This document shows positions 1-8,884 of a stretch of DNA of 64,000 nt, in pieces. The first letter of the stretch is position 1; each line of letters begins with the position of its first letter. Both the position numbers and the translations under genes were made by a program. The stretch is from Corynebacterium uberis. Lineage in GTDB: Bacteria; Actinomycetota; Actinomycetes; Mycobacteriales; Mycobacteriaceae. Under the pieces are notes generated by a model, which saw only the letters and a list, made by a program, of their open reading frames with translations, made no database searches and was not told the DNA's origin. The stretch lies in assembly GCF_020616335.1 (NCBI RefSeq), contig NZ_CP085051.1, positions 1,364,001-1,428,000 on the forward strand. The letters are read 5' to 3'.

Positions 1-734
1 TGGTCGACAAAGCTCATCTCGACGTCGAGCTGGGTGAACTCGGGCTGGCGGTCGGCGCGGAAGTCTTCGTCGCGGTAGCAGCGGGCGATCTGGTAGTAGC
101 GCTCCATGCCGGCGACCATGAGCAGCTGCTTGAACAGCTGCGGGGATTGCGGCAGGGCGTACCAGCTGCCGGGCTTGAGGCGGGCGGGCACGAGGAAGTC
201 TCGGGCGCCTTCGGGGGTGGAGCGGGTCAGCGTGGGGGTTTCGATCTCGGTGAAGTCGTGGGAGTCGAGCACCGCGCGGGCCGCCCGGTTGACGCGGGAG
301 CGCAGTCTGAGGGCTTCTCCTTGTTCGTGGCGGCGCAGGTCGAGGTAGCGGTAGCGCAGGCGGGTTTCCTCGCCGACTTCGCCGGAGGAGGAGGGGTCAT
401 CGATTTGGAAGGGCAGCGGCTCCGACTCGTTGAGTACCTCTAGCTCCGTGACGTTGAGTTCCACCGCGCCGGAGGGCAGGTTAGGGTTGTGGGAGCCTTC
501 GGGGCGTTCTTCGACGACGCCGGTGACTTTGATCACAAATTCGCTGCGCAGTCCGTGTGCCCGGGCGGCGACATCGGAGTTGCGGAAGACCACCTGCGCC
601 AGTCCGGAGCGGTCACGCAGGTCGATGAAGATCACGCCTCCGTGGTCTCGGCGGCGGGCTACCCAACCGGTCAGCGTGACCGTCTGTCCAGCGTTGTTGG
701 TGCGGAGCTCCCCCGCCAGATGAGTACGCAGCAC
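1..734 (-). CDS. aspS: Aspartyl-tRNA synthetase, N-terminal part (cut by window edge)
   Basis: Class II synthetase that charges tRNA-Asp (in actinobacteria often also tRNA-Asn) in the cytoplasm. The visible 244 codons hold the N-terminal OB-fold anticodon-binding domain ([11 protein letters not shown], then [14 protein letters not shown]) and the start of the catalytic core up to class II motif 2 ([21 protein letters not shown]). The remainder lies outside the window. The start is a GTG at 734 giving [13 protein letters not shown]; no in-frame ATG lies just upstream. It is divergent from the metallopeptidase at 908, and a copy of the dispersed 12-base motif (848-859) lies between them. Confidence 0.95.
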   Translation of the reverse strand, partial: MLRTHLAGELRTNNAGQTVTLTGWVARRRDHGGVIFIDLRDRSGLAQVVFRNSDVAARAHGLRSEFVIKVTGVVEERPEGSHNPNLPSGAVELNVTELEVLNESEPLPFQIDDPSSSGEVGEETRLRYRYLDLRRHEQGEALRLRSRVNRAARAVLDSHDFTEIETPTLTRSTPEGARDFLVPARLKPGSWYALPQSPQLFKQLLMVAGMERYYQIARCYRDEDFRADRQPEFTQLDVEMSFVD

Positions 735-847
735 GGATGCGACCGTCCTTCCTTGATTGGTGTCCGGGGTCTTGCCTCCCCGTAGTGATTCCTCCGCGCA
801 TTCTACCCCGCGGCCTGTGCGGGCCCGCCGTCACGCCCTGTTCTAGT

Positions 848-859
848 GCTTATCGACGC
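848..859 (+). repeat. Exact copy of dispersed motif GCTTATCGACGC
   Basis: Intergenic copy between aspS and the metallopeptidase. It is followed by CCCCTCG, so 19 bases (848-866) are identical to the intergenic copy at 11884-11902. Confidence 0.8.
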
Positions 860-907
860 CCCCTCGTCCCCTGCGCCACCCCCGCCGTCATGTGGCATCA
901 TTTCACC

Positions 908-1792
908 ATGACCTTTAGAAAAGACGTCAACCTTGATCCGGGTCGCGTCAGCACGTCCTCCGGCGGGCGAGGCGGCGTGATCGCCGCTGGTGGCGGCCTG
1001 GGAAGCCTGGTGTTGGTCGGCCTATTCCTGCTGCTTGGTGGCAACCCTGCCGAACTTGGTGGGCTGCTGGGCGGCGGCCAAGACCAGGTGGACTCCGCGG
1101 ACGGCGGGGATTACTCCTTGGATCACTGCGTCACCGGCGAGGATGCGAACAAGTACGATGACTGCCGCATGGTGGGCATTGCTGCCTCCGTTGATGAGGT
1201 CTGGTCGAAGGTGCTGCCCGAGCAGGCCAACATTGACTACGTCCAGCCCGGGGTGCACCTTTTCCGCGATTCCGTGTCTACCGGGTGCGGGTCGGCGACC
1301 TCCGCGACGGGACCTTTCTATTGTCCCAAGGATCGCACCGCCTACCTGGACGTGTCCTTCTTTGAGCAGCTCGCTCAGCTGGGCGGATCCAACGGGCCGC
1401 TGGCGCAGGAGTACATCGTCGCCCACGAGATCGGCCACCACATCCAGAACCTCGAGGGCACGCTGGGTTTGAGCAACTATGAGGACCCGGGTGCGGATTC
1501 CAATGCCGTCAAGATCGAGTTGCAGGCGGACTGCTACGGGGGCATCTGGGCCCACTACGCCAACAACTCCTCCTCCTTCGAATCCTTCACCGACGAGCAG
1601 CTGCGCGACGCGCTCGATACCGCGGGGGCGGTGGGTGACGATAACATTCAGCGCCGCTCCGGCGGGCGCGTCAACCCAGAAAGCTTCACCCACGGCACCT
1701 CGAAGCAACGCGAGCAGGCCTTCAAGGCGGGCTTTGAGTCCGGGAAGATGTCCCAGTGTGACACCCTGGGCCGGGGCGGCTACCGCGGCTAA
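908..1792 (+). CDS. Putative neutral zinc metallopeptidase (PF04228 / YpfJ family)
   Basis: Predicted 294-residue membrane-anchored zinc peptidase of unknown substrate. A short cytoplasmic N-terminus with a Gly-rich stretch leads into one hydrophobic segment (about residues 25-45), after which the domain should be extracytoplasmic. The zinc motif HEIGHH lies at about residue 180 (AHEIGHHIQNLEG) and a downstream E-x-x-A-D-C-Y-G motif supplies the usual third ligand region. ATG at 908 was chosen because it begins the family-typical N-terminus (MTFRKDVNLDPGRVS). Its stop overlaps the stop of the convergent YhgE-like gene by 4 bases (CTAA). Confidence 0.85.
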   Translation: MTFRKDVNLDPGRVSTSSGGRGGVIAAGGGLGSLVLVGLFLLLGGNPAELGGLLGGGQDQVDSADGGDYSLDHCVTGEDANKYDDCRMVGIAASVDEVWSKVLPEQANIDYVQPGVHLFRDSVSTGCGSATSATGPFYCPKDRTAYLDVSFFEQLAQLGGSNGPLAQEYIVAHEIGHHIQNLEGTLGLSNYEDPGADSNAVKIELQADCYGGIWAHYANNSSSFESFTDEQLRDALDTAGAVGDDNIQRRSGGRVNPESFTHGTSKQREQAFKAGFESGKMSQCDTLGRGGYRG

Positions 1793-3888
1793 ACCGCAAG
1801 CTCCGGGTGCAGGTCCTTGTGCAGAATCTGCCGGTGCCAGCGCGCAGACAGGCAGCTGACCACCCACGCGCCGAGCAGCACGGCCGCCAGGAACACCGCC
1901 CCGTGGAGCGCCCGGCCGCCATCATGGTCAAAGCCCAGGATGACGCCCCGGAACAGGTCCACGGAATACGTCATTGGGTCGATGTGGTGGACCCACTGCA
2001 GCAGCCGCGGCTGGGTCTCCACCGGGTACAGCCCTCCGGAAGACACCAGCTGGATGGCCATGAGCATCAGGCAGAGGACCCGTCCCGCCGTCACCCCCAC
2101 AACCGCATTGACGGCCTGGGTGGCGGCGATAAACGTCGCGGACACGCCCAGCAACGCCACCCACAACGCTAGCGGGTGGACAGCGCCGAGCCCCACTCCG
2201 GCCTCAACCACCGCCCACACCAGGGTTGCCTGGCACACGCCCACGATCAGCCCCGGCAGGTAGCTGGCCGCCACCACGCGGGGTGAGCGTGCCCCGGAAT
2301 CCACGGCACGGGATTGCAGCGGACGCAGCACCATCCAGCAGATGGTCCCACCCATGAACATGGCCAGGGAGAGGAAGAAGGGCGCCAGCCCGATGCCAAA
2401 CTCGCGCATCTCATCGGCCACGAGGTTGCGCACCACCGGCTGGCCGCCGACGCGGCTGGCATCGTCCAGGCGCTGGCCCTCCCAGGTGGGCACCTGGGAG
2501 CCGGCCTGCCGCATCTTTAGGGACAGCTCCCCCGCGCCGTCATCAAGGCGGCCCAGCCCGTCGCGCAGGCGCCCGGATCCAGCATCCAGTTCCACCAGGC
2601 CGTCGCGCAGCGCGGATGCCCCGACGGTGAGCTGCTGGGTGCCGCCGACGAGGCGACTCGCGGCGTCGGCAAGCGTGCGGGCGCCCACGACGAGTTGCCC
2701 GGAGCCGTTTTTCAGCTCATCGATACCCGCCGAGAGCTGCTGGGATCCCGTCGCCGCAGCGTCGATGCCCTGGACGTACTGTGCCGCCGGGTCGGATAAC
2801 TCGGTAGCTATCGTGCGCGCGCCGGCACGCAGTTGCTCCAGCTGAGCGCCAGTGGCCTGGGTGCCGGTGGTGGCGCGCAGCTGGTTGAGGGTGGCGTCGA
2901 TCTGATCGGCCAGGGCGATGGTGCCGGGCTGCCCGGCGGCCCGCAGCGCAGCCGAGGTACTCACCAGAGGACCTTCGAGTTGGCCGCGGATGTGGTCGAG
3001 TTGCCCGGCGACGTCGCTGACCTTATCCACTCCGTCGGCAACCTGCCCCGCACCAGAGGCCAGCGCCTGGGTGGCCTGCTGGAGACGCGACAGGCCGGCG
3101 GCCAGGCGATGGGAGCCGTCCTGCGCGGTGGACAGCCCGTTATCCAGCCGTTCGATGCCGTCGCGGAGGCGGTTAGTTCCTGCCTGCGCCTGCCCCATGC
3201 CGTCATTAAGCGTTGCTGCACCATCGGCGAGCCGGCCCGCGCCGTCGACTGCGCGCCGCGTACCGCCGGCGAGGGTGGTGGCGCCATCGTGGGCGGTGGT
3301 CGCCCCCGCGGCCAGCTGGCCGGCCCCGTCGGCGGCCTGGTCAATCCCGTGCCCGACGGTGCTCAGCCCCACCAACAGCTGGTTGGTGATGTTCCGGCCG
3401 ATCGTGGCGTCGACCGTATCCACCATGACCAGGGTGACCATGTTGCCCAGGGTTGTGGAGATAAACCCATTGCGGTTATTAAACGCCACGTTGATGGTCG
3501 CCGAGCGCGGAGTACCAGAGCGAATGCTGCTGGCCGCCGCGGAGAAGTCGTGCGGAATCTCCACGGCAAAGTAGTAGCGGCCGGAGTCCAAGCCAGCGCG
3601 CGCTTCCTCAGCGTCCACGACGTGAAAGTCCAGGCGCCGATTGTCCAGCAGGCCGTCTACGACTTGCTGGCCGGCGTCGAGGCGCCCCTGCGGGGAATCT
3701 GCCCCCTCATCGGAGTTGACCACCGCTACCGGCAGCTTGTCTAGGCGCCCGATCGGGTCAAAGTAGGACCAGACGAACAGCGCGCCGAAGATGAGCGGCA
3801 GGCAGATGATGACCACGAGGGCCAGCGGCGGGAGTTTGCCGTGGCCAAAGCGGCGCAGCTCCGTGCCGATGTGCAGTCCGGAGATCAT
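1789..3888 (-). CDS. YhgE/Pip-domain ABC-2-like membrane protein
   Basis: A 699-residue membrane protein of the YhgE/Pip family (phage infection protein type, related to ABC-2 permeases and to ESX/type VII-associated EsaA). One transmembrane helix near the N-terminus (about 22-44) is followed by a large extracytoplasmic region made of repeating L-x-x-G/A-x-x-x-L-x-x-G units (about 190-470), which should form long helices or coiled coil. Five C-terminal membrane segments follow, starting near residue 495. ATG at 3888 has a GGGAGGGGG ribosome site and overlaps the upstream ATPase-like gene by ATGA, so the two are translationally coupled. It may work as a pair with that protein; the substrate is unknown. 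Confidence 0.85.
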   Translation of the reverse strand: MISGLHIGTELRRFGHGKLPPLALVVIICLPLIFGALFVWSYFDPIGRLDKLPVAVVNSDEGADSPQGRLDAGQQVVDGLLDNRRLDFHVVDAEEARAGLDSGRYYFAVEIPHDFSAAASSIRSGTPRSATINVAFNNRNGFISTTLGNMVTLVMVDTVDATIGRNITNQLLVGLSTVGHGIDQAADGAGQLAAGATTAHDGATTLAGGTRRAVDGAGRLADGAATLNDGMGQAQAGTNRLRDGIERLDNGLSTAQDGSHRLAAGLSRLQQATQALASGAGQVADGVDKVSDVAGQLDHIRGQLEGPLVSTSAALRAAGQPGTIALADQIDATLNQLRATTGTQATGAQLEQLRAGARTIATELSDPAAQYVQGIDAAATGSQQLSAGIDELKNGSGQLVVGARTLADAASRLVGGTQQLTVGASALRDGLVELDAGSGRLRDGLGRLDDGAGELSLKMRQAGSQVPTWEGQRLDDASRVGGQPVVRNLVADEMREFGIGLAPFFLSLAMFMGGTICWMVLRPLQSRAVDSGARSPRVVAASYLPGLIVGVCQATLVWAVVEAGVGLGAVHPLALWVALLGVSATFIAATQAVNAVVGVTAGRVLCLMLMAIQLVSSGGLYPVETQPRLLQWVHHIDPMTYSVDLFRGVILGFDHDGGRALHGAVFLAAVLLGAWVVSCLSARWHRQILHKDLHPELAV

Positions 3889-4712
3889 CGCACCCCCTCC
3901 CCTCGCGCCGGTACAGCCGCCGCGTCCGCGGCGCGTCGCGCGGCCCCGCCGCGCACATCAATGAGCGTGCAGGCGGCCGCGACCCCCGGTGCGACTTGTC
4001 CCGCTAGCTCGTTGACCGTGCTGACGATGACCGGAATGCGGGTGCTCAGAAGTGCGGCGTCGGCAAGCAACTCGGCGCGCAGGCCCATGTCGCGCACCTG
4101 ATCGATGTCATCGATGACCAGCAGGCGCGCCCGCGGACGCGCGATGAGGGACAGGAGGATGCGCAGGCGAAAGCGATCAGCCACGGCGAGGCCGCCTACG
4201 GGTTCGCGCGCCGCGATGGTGTCTGCGATACCCAGCAGGCCCGCCCAGTCGCGCACGTGCGGGTGATCGGCCGGATCACCGACCGGCTTCCACCACGGCA
4301 CCGACCAGGCCAGTTGTTCCTTGACCACTGCGCGCACCGGAACCTGGCGTTCCAGCGAATCGATTTCCGTGGCTCCGGCCAGCGCGATGCGGGAAAATAG
4401 TTCCCCGGCGCGCGACCAGCTTTTATGCCGATCGTGAAGGGTGATGGTTCCGGCGCTGGGGCGGCGTCGCCCGGCAAGCGTTAGGCTCAGCGCGGTGGTG
4501 TGGTCTTCCCGCCCGCCGCGCAGCACGGTCAGCCCGGGTGATGCGGTGAAGGTCACTTCCGGCGCGGGCGTGCTTTGGGCGGACCGGGCGGGTCGGGCGG
4601 GTCGGGTGGGTCGGGTGGTGCGCACACCGGTGGCCTCGAGCACGACGGGGGTGGTGCCGGAGTGGGTGTCGGCGGGGTGGGTGTCGGCGGGGTGGGCCTC
4701 AGGCAACGTCAT
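3885..4712 (-). CDS. Degenerate ABC-transporter ATP-binding-like protein
   Basis: A 275-residue protein whose layout resembles an ABC ATPase but whose motifs are worn. The place of Walker A reads LRGGREDHTTALSL rather than GxxGxGKS/T, the signature region reads VGGLAVADRFRLR, and only a Walker B-like stretch (ARLLVIDDIDQV) is recognisable. It probably cannot hydrolyse ATP in the normal way. ATG at 4712 is preferred to the upstream in-frame ATG at 4847 because an AAAGGA site lies just upstream. The first 45 residues are low complexity, with ADTHP and TRPARP repeats encoded by DNA tandem repeats. It overlaps the YhgE/Pip gene by 4 bases and is presumably its partner. Confidence 0.7.
   Translation of the reverse strand: MTLPEAHPADTHPADTHSGTTPVVLEATGVRTTRPTRPARPARSAQSTPAPEVTFTASPGLTVLRGGREDHTTALSLTLAGRRRPSAGTITLHDRHKSWSRAGELFSRIALAGATEIDSLERQVPVRAVVKEQLAWSVPWWKPVGDPADHPHVRDWAGLLGIADTIAAREPVGGLAVADRFRLRILLSLIARPRARLLVIDDIDQVRDMGLRAELLADAALLSTRIPVIVSTVNELAGQVAPGVAAACTLIDVRGGAARRAADAAAVPARGEGVR
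4586..4615 (+). repeat. G-rich tandem repeat (TCGGGYGGG) with strong G-quadruplex potential
   Basis: Seven GGG tracts separated by only 1-2 bases lie on the + strand, built from a 9-base repeat TCGGGCGGG / TCGGGTGGG. This lies inside the ATPase-like gene, on its non-coding strand, and encodes the variable T-R-P-A-R-P linker. A second repeat (GTGTCGGCGGGGTGG, two copies at about 4667-4696) lies just beside it. Confidence 0.75.
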
Positions 4713-4893
4713 ACCAGGAGTTCGTCCTTTGTCTCCCCTTCCGCACTCATGCGGAGGGTCAGCTATCACTTTCTTGTGGGGCTCATCCAACTCCGCAAGC
4801 GTTGAACTGTCAACACGACCGCGCCTCATGGATATAGTGGGCGGCAAGCAGGCTCACAGGTTTCCCACTTCCAGCAAGAAAGGACGGCCCCCC

Positions 4894-5461
4894 ATGCGTG
4901 CCGACGCCGCGGCTCGACGCTCCCGGATCATCGACACCGCCTGCACGTTATTTCGCACCACCTCCCCCCACGACGTAACCATGGAAAAAGTTGCGGCCCG
5001 CGCCCAGGTGGGAATCGCCACCGTCTACCGCAACTTCGCCGACCGCAACCAGCTCATCCTGGAATGCATGATCGCCCTGCTCGCCCAGGCCGAGGCGCTT
5101 CAAGATGACATCGTCGCCCACCTGGATACTGACGTCACCGCCAGCTGGCGCCGCTACGTCTGGGGGCTCGTCGAGCTCGGCCTCGGCCCCCTGGTCCAGG
5201 CCCTCGCCCCACCCTCCCTGTCCCAGCTGCCCCCCGGCCGTCGACGCCCGCTGGAAGCGCATGCACGGCAAGAGCCAGCGCATCATCTCCGCCGCGCAGC
5301 GCGCCGGGCTAGTCACACAGTCGCTGACGCCCTCGCAGTTCATCGCCGAGCTCATCGTGATCACCCGCCCGCCCATGAGCGGGGTGCTCGAACTGGATCC
5401 CGACGTCACCCGCAGACTCGTGCGCGCCTACTTCACCAAAGAAACCAGCCCCGCCCCCTAG
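4894..5461 (+). pseudogene. TetR/AcrR-family regulator, broken by a one-base frameshift
   Basis: The N-terminal half is a clear TetR helix-turn-helix domain (RSRIIDTACTLF ... VTMEKVAARAQVGIATVYRNFADRNQLI). The reading frame is lost at a run of six C at 5230-5235. Removing one C joins LSQLPP to AVDARWKRMHGKSQRII and gives a normal C-terminal ligand domain ending at the TAG 5459-5461, about 188 residues in all. As sequenced, the frame runs without a stop into the next gene and would make a TetR-monooxygenase fusion. ATG at 4894 has an AAAGGA site. It probably controlled the following flavin monooxygenase operon. This could be a real mutation, a slippage-switchable gene or a sequencing error. 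Confidence 0.8.
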
Positions 5462-5508
5462 AACCGCCCGACTACGGCATTAACGACATTCGAAAGGACG
5501 AAACCACC

Positions 5509-6627
5509 ATGCAGTTTGGCATCTTTTCCATCGGAGACGTCACCACCGATCCCACCACCGGCACCACCCCCACGGAGGCCGAGCGCATTAACGCCATGAC
5601 GGCTATTGCACTGAAGGCCGAAGAGGTGGGCCTTGACGTCTTTGCCACCGGCGAGCACCACAACCCCCCGTTCGTGCCCTCCTCGCCGACGACGCACCTG
5701 GCCTACATCGCCGCGCGCACCTCCCGGCTCCAGCTGTCCACGGCAACCACCCTGATCACCACCAATGATCCCGTCACCCTCGCCGAGGACTACGCCGTGC
5801 TCCAACACCTCTCCGGCGGGCGCATCGACCTCATGCTCGGCCGGGGCAACACCGGGCCGGTCTACCCCTGGTTTGGCAAGGACATTCGCACCGCCCTACC
5901 GCTGGCGATTGAAAACTACCACCTCCTGCGCCGCCTGTGGCGCGAGAAACCGCTGACCTGGAAGGGACGCTTCCGCACCCCGCTCCAGGGCTACGTGTCC
6001 ACCCCGTGGCCGCTTGACGACGTCCCCCCCTTCGTGTGGCACGGCTCCATCCGCACCACCCAAATCGCCGAACAGGCCGCCTACTACGGCGACGGATTCT
6101 TCCACAACAACATCTTCTGGAACCCCGAGCACACCGCCCAGCTGGTCAACCTCTACCGCAGGCGCTTCGCCGCCCACGGCCACGGGCGCCCCGAGCAGGC
6201 GATTGTCGGCCTGGGCGGGCAGGTCTTCATCGGCGACACCCACGACGCCGCCGTCAACCAGTTCCGCCCCTACTTTGATAACGCCCCCGTCTACGGGCAC
6301 GGCCCCAGCCTGGAGGAATACACCACGCACACGCCCCTGACAGTGGGCACCGCGGAGGAGGTCATCGCCTCGACGCTCAGCTTCGCCGACTGGGCGGGCG
6401 ACTACCAGCGCCAGCTCTTCCTCGTCGATCACGCCGGCCTGCCGCTTGAGGTGGTGCTCGACCAGATCGAACGCCTGGGCCGCGACGTCGTTCCCGAGCT
6501 GCGCCGCGCCTTCGCGGCACGCCGCCCCGACAACGTTCCCGCGGATCCGCCCACGCACGCCACCTTGCGCTCCTTGGACCGCTCGGCGGCACATTTCCAG
6601 GTCAATCCCGGAAACCCTGACGCATAA
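5509..6627 (+). CDS. LLM-class flavin-dependent oxidoreductase (CE1758 family)
   Basis: A 372-residue bacterial-luciferase-like monooxygenase that should use reduced FMN and O2; its substrate is unknown. The luciferase fold shows in GEHHNPPF near residue 45, the strand-loop LSTATTLITTNDP, and HLSGGRIDLMLGRGNTGPVYPW. Sequence and context fit the CE1758-type LLM family first defined in C. efficiens. The start at 5509 has AAAGGA 11 bases upstream. It stands between the TetR gene and a CE1759-type FMN reductase, which likely supplies its reduced flavin, so this is a two-component monooxygenase operon. Confidence 0.87.
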   Translation: MQFGIFSIGDVTTDPTTGTTPTEAERINAMTAIALKAEEVGLDVFATGEHHNPPFVPSSPTTHLAYIAARTSRLQLSTATTLITTNDPVTLAEDYAVLQHLSGGRIDLMLGRGNTGPVYPWFGKDIRTALPLAIENYHLLRRLWREKPLTWKGRFRTPLQGYVSTPWPLDDVPPFVWHGSIRTTQIAEQAAYYGDGFFHNNIFWNPEHTAQLVNLYRRRFAAHGHGRPEQAIVGLGGQVFIGDTHDAAVNQFRPYFDNAPVYGHGPSLEEYTTHTPLTVGTAEEVIASTLSFADWAGDYQRQLFLVDHAGLPLEVVLDQIERLGRDVVPELRRAFAARRPDNVPADPPTHATLRSLDRSAAHFQVNPGNPDA

Positions 6628-6678
6628 CTTTCACCTATTCCCCACCCTTTACCACCCCAATTTCCACACGGAGGATCC

Positions 6679-7362
6679 ATGAGCACCCGCCACCTAGTGG
6701 TCGTCAGCGCCGGCATGTCTAGCCCCTCGAGCACCTCCCGGCTGGCTGACCAACTCGCCGGGGCCACCACCGCCGCGGTGACCGCCCGCGGCGAGAGCCT
6801 TGAGGTCACCAACATCGAACTCCGGCGCCTCGCCGCAGACATGGCAGCGGCGGTAGCAACGCCGGGCATGAATACCGCGCAACTCGATGAAGCCCGCTCC
6901 CAGCTGAGCACCGCCGACGGGCTCATCGCGGTCACCCCGGTATTCCAAGCCTCCTACGCTGGGCTGTTTAAGCTGTTCTTTGACCTGGTCACCCCCACCG
7001 ATGTCGCCGGGCTGCCCACCCTGATTGCCGCCACGGCTGGCTCCCCCCGGCACAGCCTGATGCTGGAGCACGCCGTGCGTCCGCTGTTTAGCTACCTGCG
7101 CGCCGTGGTGGTGCCCACGGCGGTCTTTTCCGCCACCGAGGACTACGGCACCCACGAGGGCCTGGCGCTGCCCGGGCGCATCGATCGCGCCGCCGGAGAA
7201 CTCGCAGAATTGATGGTCCGGCAGGCCACCTCCGTGTCCGGGCTGGGCGGACAAACGGCCACCCAAGACGCCGGCGCGCAGCGGGGAACTAATACGCGCT
7301 CGGGCGCAGATTTCACATCGTTTGCCCAGCTCCTGGCGGGTTATGACGGTACCACCGACTAG
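6679..7362 (+). CDS. NAD(P)H-dependent FMN reductase (CE1759 family)
   Basis: A 227-residue flavodoxin-like reductase expected to supply FMNH2 to the monooxygenase encoded 51 bases upstream. An N-terminal strand with the FMN phosphate loop ([17 protein letters not shown]), a central TPVFQASYAGLFKLFFD segment and an ATAGSPRHSLMLEH loop are typical of the NADPH-dependent FMN reductase fold. The start at 6679 has a GGAGG site (6670-6674). The pairing with a CE1758-type LLM protein is conserved in corynebacteria; the physiological substrate is unknown. Confidence 0.87.
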   Translation: MSTRHLVVVSAGMSSPSSTSRLADQLAGATTAAVTARGESLEVTNIELRRLAADMAAAVATPGMNTAQLDEARSQLSTADGLIAVTPVFQASYAGLFKLFFDLVTPTDVAGLPTLIAATAGSPRHSLMLEHAVRPLFSYLRAVVVPTAVFSATEDYGTHEGLALPGRIDRAAGELAELMVRQATSVSGLGGQTATQDAGAQRGTNTRSGADFTSFAQLLAGYDGTTD

Positions 7363-7471
7363 GTGACCCTGGGTTGGGTAGCACCCCAAATGGGCGGTAG
7401 CCTGGTGCCAGATACACCGCTTCAGCCATGAACCGGTGTCCGCCTTTTCAACCAGGATGGAGCAGGCAGCA

Positions 7472-8884
7472 ATGACGATCAGCGTTGTTGACATGTTCAG
7501 CATCGGTATCGGTCCCTCGTCCTCGCACACCGTTGGCCCCATGCGCGCAGCAAAGGCCTTCGCGGATGGTTTGTCAGACAACTCCGGCGTCATCCGGATC
7601 CAGCTGCGCGGCTCGTTGGCCGCCACCGGCCGCGGGCACGGCACCGACCGCGCGGTGGTGCTCGGGCTGGCCGGCTATGACCCGGTGACGGTGCCTGCGG
7701 ACGCGGAGCCTGCCCCCGGCGCCAGCGTGCCCGTCGTCGGATCGGTCACCGGCCCCGGAGGGACCTTCCGCTACGAGATCGATTTCAACCCCGTCTCCTT
7801 GGAGCTGCACCCCAACGGGCTGATCTTTTCCGTCCACGACGGCGAGGGCAACCCCCTGGCACCGGACCAGGACTACTACTCCGTCGGCGGCGGGTTCATC
7901 CTCACCGGCAAGCAGCTGCGCCAACAGCTCAACTCCCCCGACGGGCTCGGCTCCGGCGCGGCCACCCAGGCCAGCGACGAAGCCCCGGTGCCTTTCCCCT
8001 TCAGCACCGCCGAGGAGCTACTCAAGCATTGCGAGGTCAATGACCTTTCCATCGCGGAGGTCGTGGCCGCCAATGAAGACGTCTTGCACCGCGACGAAGG
8101 CGGGCTGGAGTTTGTCTACGAGCACCTCGACCGGGTGTGGCGCACCATGCGCGAATGCGTGGCCGCCGGCATTGCCACCAGCGGGATCCTACCCGGGGGG
8201 CTCAACGTTGTCAGACGTGCCCCGGAGCTTCATGAATACCTGCTCAAGGAGCGCGCCGAGGATCAGGCCGGCTTCGGCGCGATGGAGTGGGTCAACCTCT
8301 ATGCGCTGGCCGTCAATGAGGAAAACGCCGCCGGGGGCCGGGTAGTCACCGCCCCGACCAACGGCGCGGCGGGCATCATCCCCGCCGTCATGCACTACGC
8401 GCGCGACTTCCTCGCAGACTTCAACGAGGCATCCGCCCGGGAATTCCTGCTCACCGCCGGAGCCGTCGGCGCGATTATCAAGCAGAACGCCTCCATCTCT
8501 GGCGCGGAGGTCGGCTGCCAGGGCGAGGTAGGCTCCGCCTCCTCCATGGCCGCCGGCGGCCTGTGCGCCGTCATCGGCGGCAGCGCCCGGCAGGTGGAAA
8601 CCGCCGCGGAGATTGGGCTGGAGCACAACCTCGGCCTGACGTGCGACCCGGTGGCCGGGCTGGTGCAGATCCCCTGCATCGAACGCAACGCCATCGGCGC
8701 GGTGAAGTCCATTAACGCCGCCCGCCTGGCGCGCCTCGGCCACGGCACTGCACGGGTGACCCTCGATGACGTGGTGCACACCATGGCCGAAACGGGCCGC
8801 GACATGCTGACCAAGTACAAGGAGACCGCCACCGGCGGGCTGGCCGTGACCCTGGGCCTGCCGGTCAGCCTTACCGAGTGTTAG
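7472..8884 (+). CDS. sdaA: L-serine ammonia-lyase (single-chain, iron-sulfur)
   Basis: Deaminates L-serine to pyruvate and ammonia using a 4Fe-4S cluster. The 470-residue protein has both halves fused: a beta domain at the N-terminus ([24 protein letters not shown]) and an alpha domain with the cysteine-bearing stretches ([33 protein letters not shown]). ATG at 7472 was chosen over upstream in-frame codons because [12 protein letters not shown] is the family start and a GGAG site precedes it. The stop overlaps the stop of convergent hisS by 4 bases (TTAG). Confidence 0.95.
   Translation: MTISVVDMFSIGIGPSSSHTVGPMRAAKAFADGLSDNSGVIRIQLRGSLAATGRGHGTDRAVVLGLAGYDPVTVPADAEPAPGASVPVVGSVTGPGGTFRYEIDFNPVSLELHPNGLIFSVHDGEGNPLAPDQDYYSVGGGFILTGKQLRQQLNSPDGLGSGAATQASDEAPVPFPFSTAEELLKHCEVNDLSIAEVVAANEDVLHRDEGGLEFVYEHLDRVWRTMRECVAAGIATSGILPGGLNVVRRAPELHEYLLKERAEDQAGFGAMEWVNLYALAVNEENAAGGRVVTAPTNGAAGIIPAVMHYARDFLADFNEASAREFLLTAGAVGAIIKQNASISGAEVGCQGEVGSASSMAAGGLCAVIGGSARQVETAAEIGLEHNLGLTCDPVAGLVQIPCIERNAIGAVKSINAARLARLGHGTARVTLDDVVHTMAETGRDMLTKYKETATGGLAVTLGLPVSLTEC

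Noticed and set aside
1022..1867. Long antisense frame over the metallopeptidase
   Set aside because: High G+C gives long open frames in shadow strands; this one mirrors a gene with a clear HEIGHH motif and has no family likeness.
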